From Mycoplasma leonicaptivi ATCC 49890 (GTDB lineage Bacteria > Bacillota_I > Bacilli_A > Mycoplasmatales > Metamycoplasmataceae), in contig NZ_KK211409.1 of NCBI RefSeq assembly GCF_000622205.1, positions 25,080 through 67,816 on the forward strand: a DNA stretch of 42,737 bases, given 5' to 3'. Below, one piece after another: positions 42,508 through 42,737 of the stretch (its first letter is position 1; each line of letters starts with the position of its first letter). The position numbers and the translations under genes were made by a program. The notes beneath the pieces were generated by a model that searched no databases, was not told the origin of the DNA, and worked only from the letters and a program-made list of their open reading frames with translations.

Positions 42508-42737
42508 TATGAAAAAGAAAACAGAATTTAATCTTGATACAGAAAGACTATTTAATGAATATAAACCAAAAACAATCGAAGATGTTCAAGAGATACTTAA
42601 AAAACAAACAAAAGATTTAATTGAGAAAATTTTACAAGAAGAAATGAAAAATTATCTTGGTTATGATAGATATGAACACGAAAAAGCTATAAAGGATAAT
42701 TATAGAAATGGTTCATATGATAAAAAAGTTAGATCTC
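42508..42737 (+). CDS. IS256-family transposase, N-terminal part
   Basis: Mutator-type transposase that moves the insertion sequence. Visible start: MKKKTEFNLDTERLFNEYKP, then a helical region and the family pattern EMKNYLGYDRYEHEKA followed by NYRNGSYDKKVR, characteristic of IS256 N-termini (E-x-x-x-x-LGY ... NYRNG). About 76 residues are visible; the catalytic DDE region lies beyond 42737. GGAG in the leader hairpin precedes the ATG. Confidence 0.88.

Larger units (their letters stand above)
42440..42737 (+). mobile_element. IS256-family insertion sequence, left end (continues outside the window)
   Basis: The left end probably lies near 42440-42455, where the disrupted gene's frame stops making sense and TTTTGTGTAAATTCTC begins. 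A leader hairpin (AATTCTCTTAATA / TATTAGGAGAATT) and the transposase start follow. The right end is not in the window, so terminal repeats cannot be confirmed. Confidence 0.65.

Noticed and set aside
1-42737. Apparent stop codons (TGA) splitting most genes into fragments
   Set aside because: The fragments are always in one frame and continue known families (dnaA, polC, ftsX, yidC); TGA is tryptophan here, so these are not pseudogenes.
1-42737. CRISPR arrays, tRNA genes and 16S/23S rRNA
   Set aside because: I saw no regularly spaced repeats, no cloverleaf-like sequences and no large rRNA in the gaps; only the 5S rRNA is present.

Overview
This is the replication-origin region of an AT-rich mollicute that reads UGA as tryptophan. 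Nearly every long gene continues through in-frame TGA codons and ends only at TAA or TAG. The layout (lone 5S rRNA, a P60/P80/HIT operon like that described in Mycoplasma hominis, recD2-pth-tilS-ftsH diverging from dnaA) points to the hominis group (Metamycoplasma/Mycoplasmopsis). I cannot name the species from the sequence alone.

Layout. 1-9900 (minus): the 3'-truncated first type I specificity gene (hsdS), then a giant FtsX-type ABC exporter permease (2645 aa) followed directly by its ATPase. 9901-12021 (plus): an accessory module with a TA dinucleotide tract in the promoter, a 40-aa Asn-rich peptide, a leader with two terminator-like hairpins and a competing stem, an HNH endonuclease, a polytopic membrane protein and a TM2-domain protein. 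12038-17952 (minus): ftsH (with a probable -1 frameshift tail), tilS, pth, recD2. 17953-26423 (plus): oriC with DnaA-box-like sites on both sides of dnaA, then dnaN, an S4-domain protein, cdsA and polC. 26432-29064: a HAD phosphatase, then an insertion-prone patch with an orphan frameshifted hsdS and transposase remnants. 29167-32880 (minus): HIT, P60-like lipoprotein and P80-like membrane protein. 32994-33530 (plus): one orphan gene. 33720-37837 (minus): 5S rRNA, yidC, rnpA, rpmH and a DUF2130-type nuclease-like gene. 37923-41880 (plus): a coiled-coil protein, cmk, der, a trigger-factor-like chaperone and a Dps-like protein. 41955-42737: two degenerate paralogous gene remnants, then the left end of an IS256-family element that runs off the window.

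How it works together. The core is chromosome replication initiation (DnaA, beta clamp, PolC), DNA repair (RecD2), translation accessories (Pth, TilS, L34, RNase P protein, 5S rRNA), membrane protein insertion and quality control (YidC, FtsH, trigger factor), and phospholipid synthesis (CdsA). Transcription diverges from oriC for recD2 to ftsH and for dnaN to polC. Variable or mobile DNA is interspersed: two hsdS loci, the TA-tract HNH module and IS material. The most unusual signals are the TA-tract/leader/HNH module, an A-AAA-AAC slippery heptamer near the end of ftsH, a C5-to-C4 homopolymer frameshift in the orphan hsdS, a compensated hairpin shared between an IS256 left end and the DNA upstream of the orphan hsdS, and several genes that appear leaderless.
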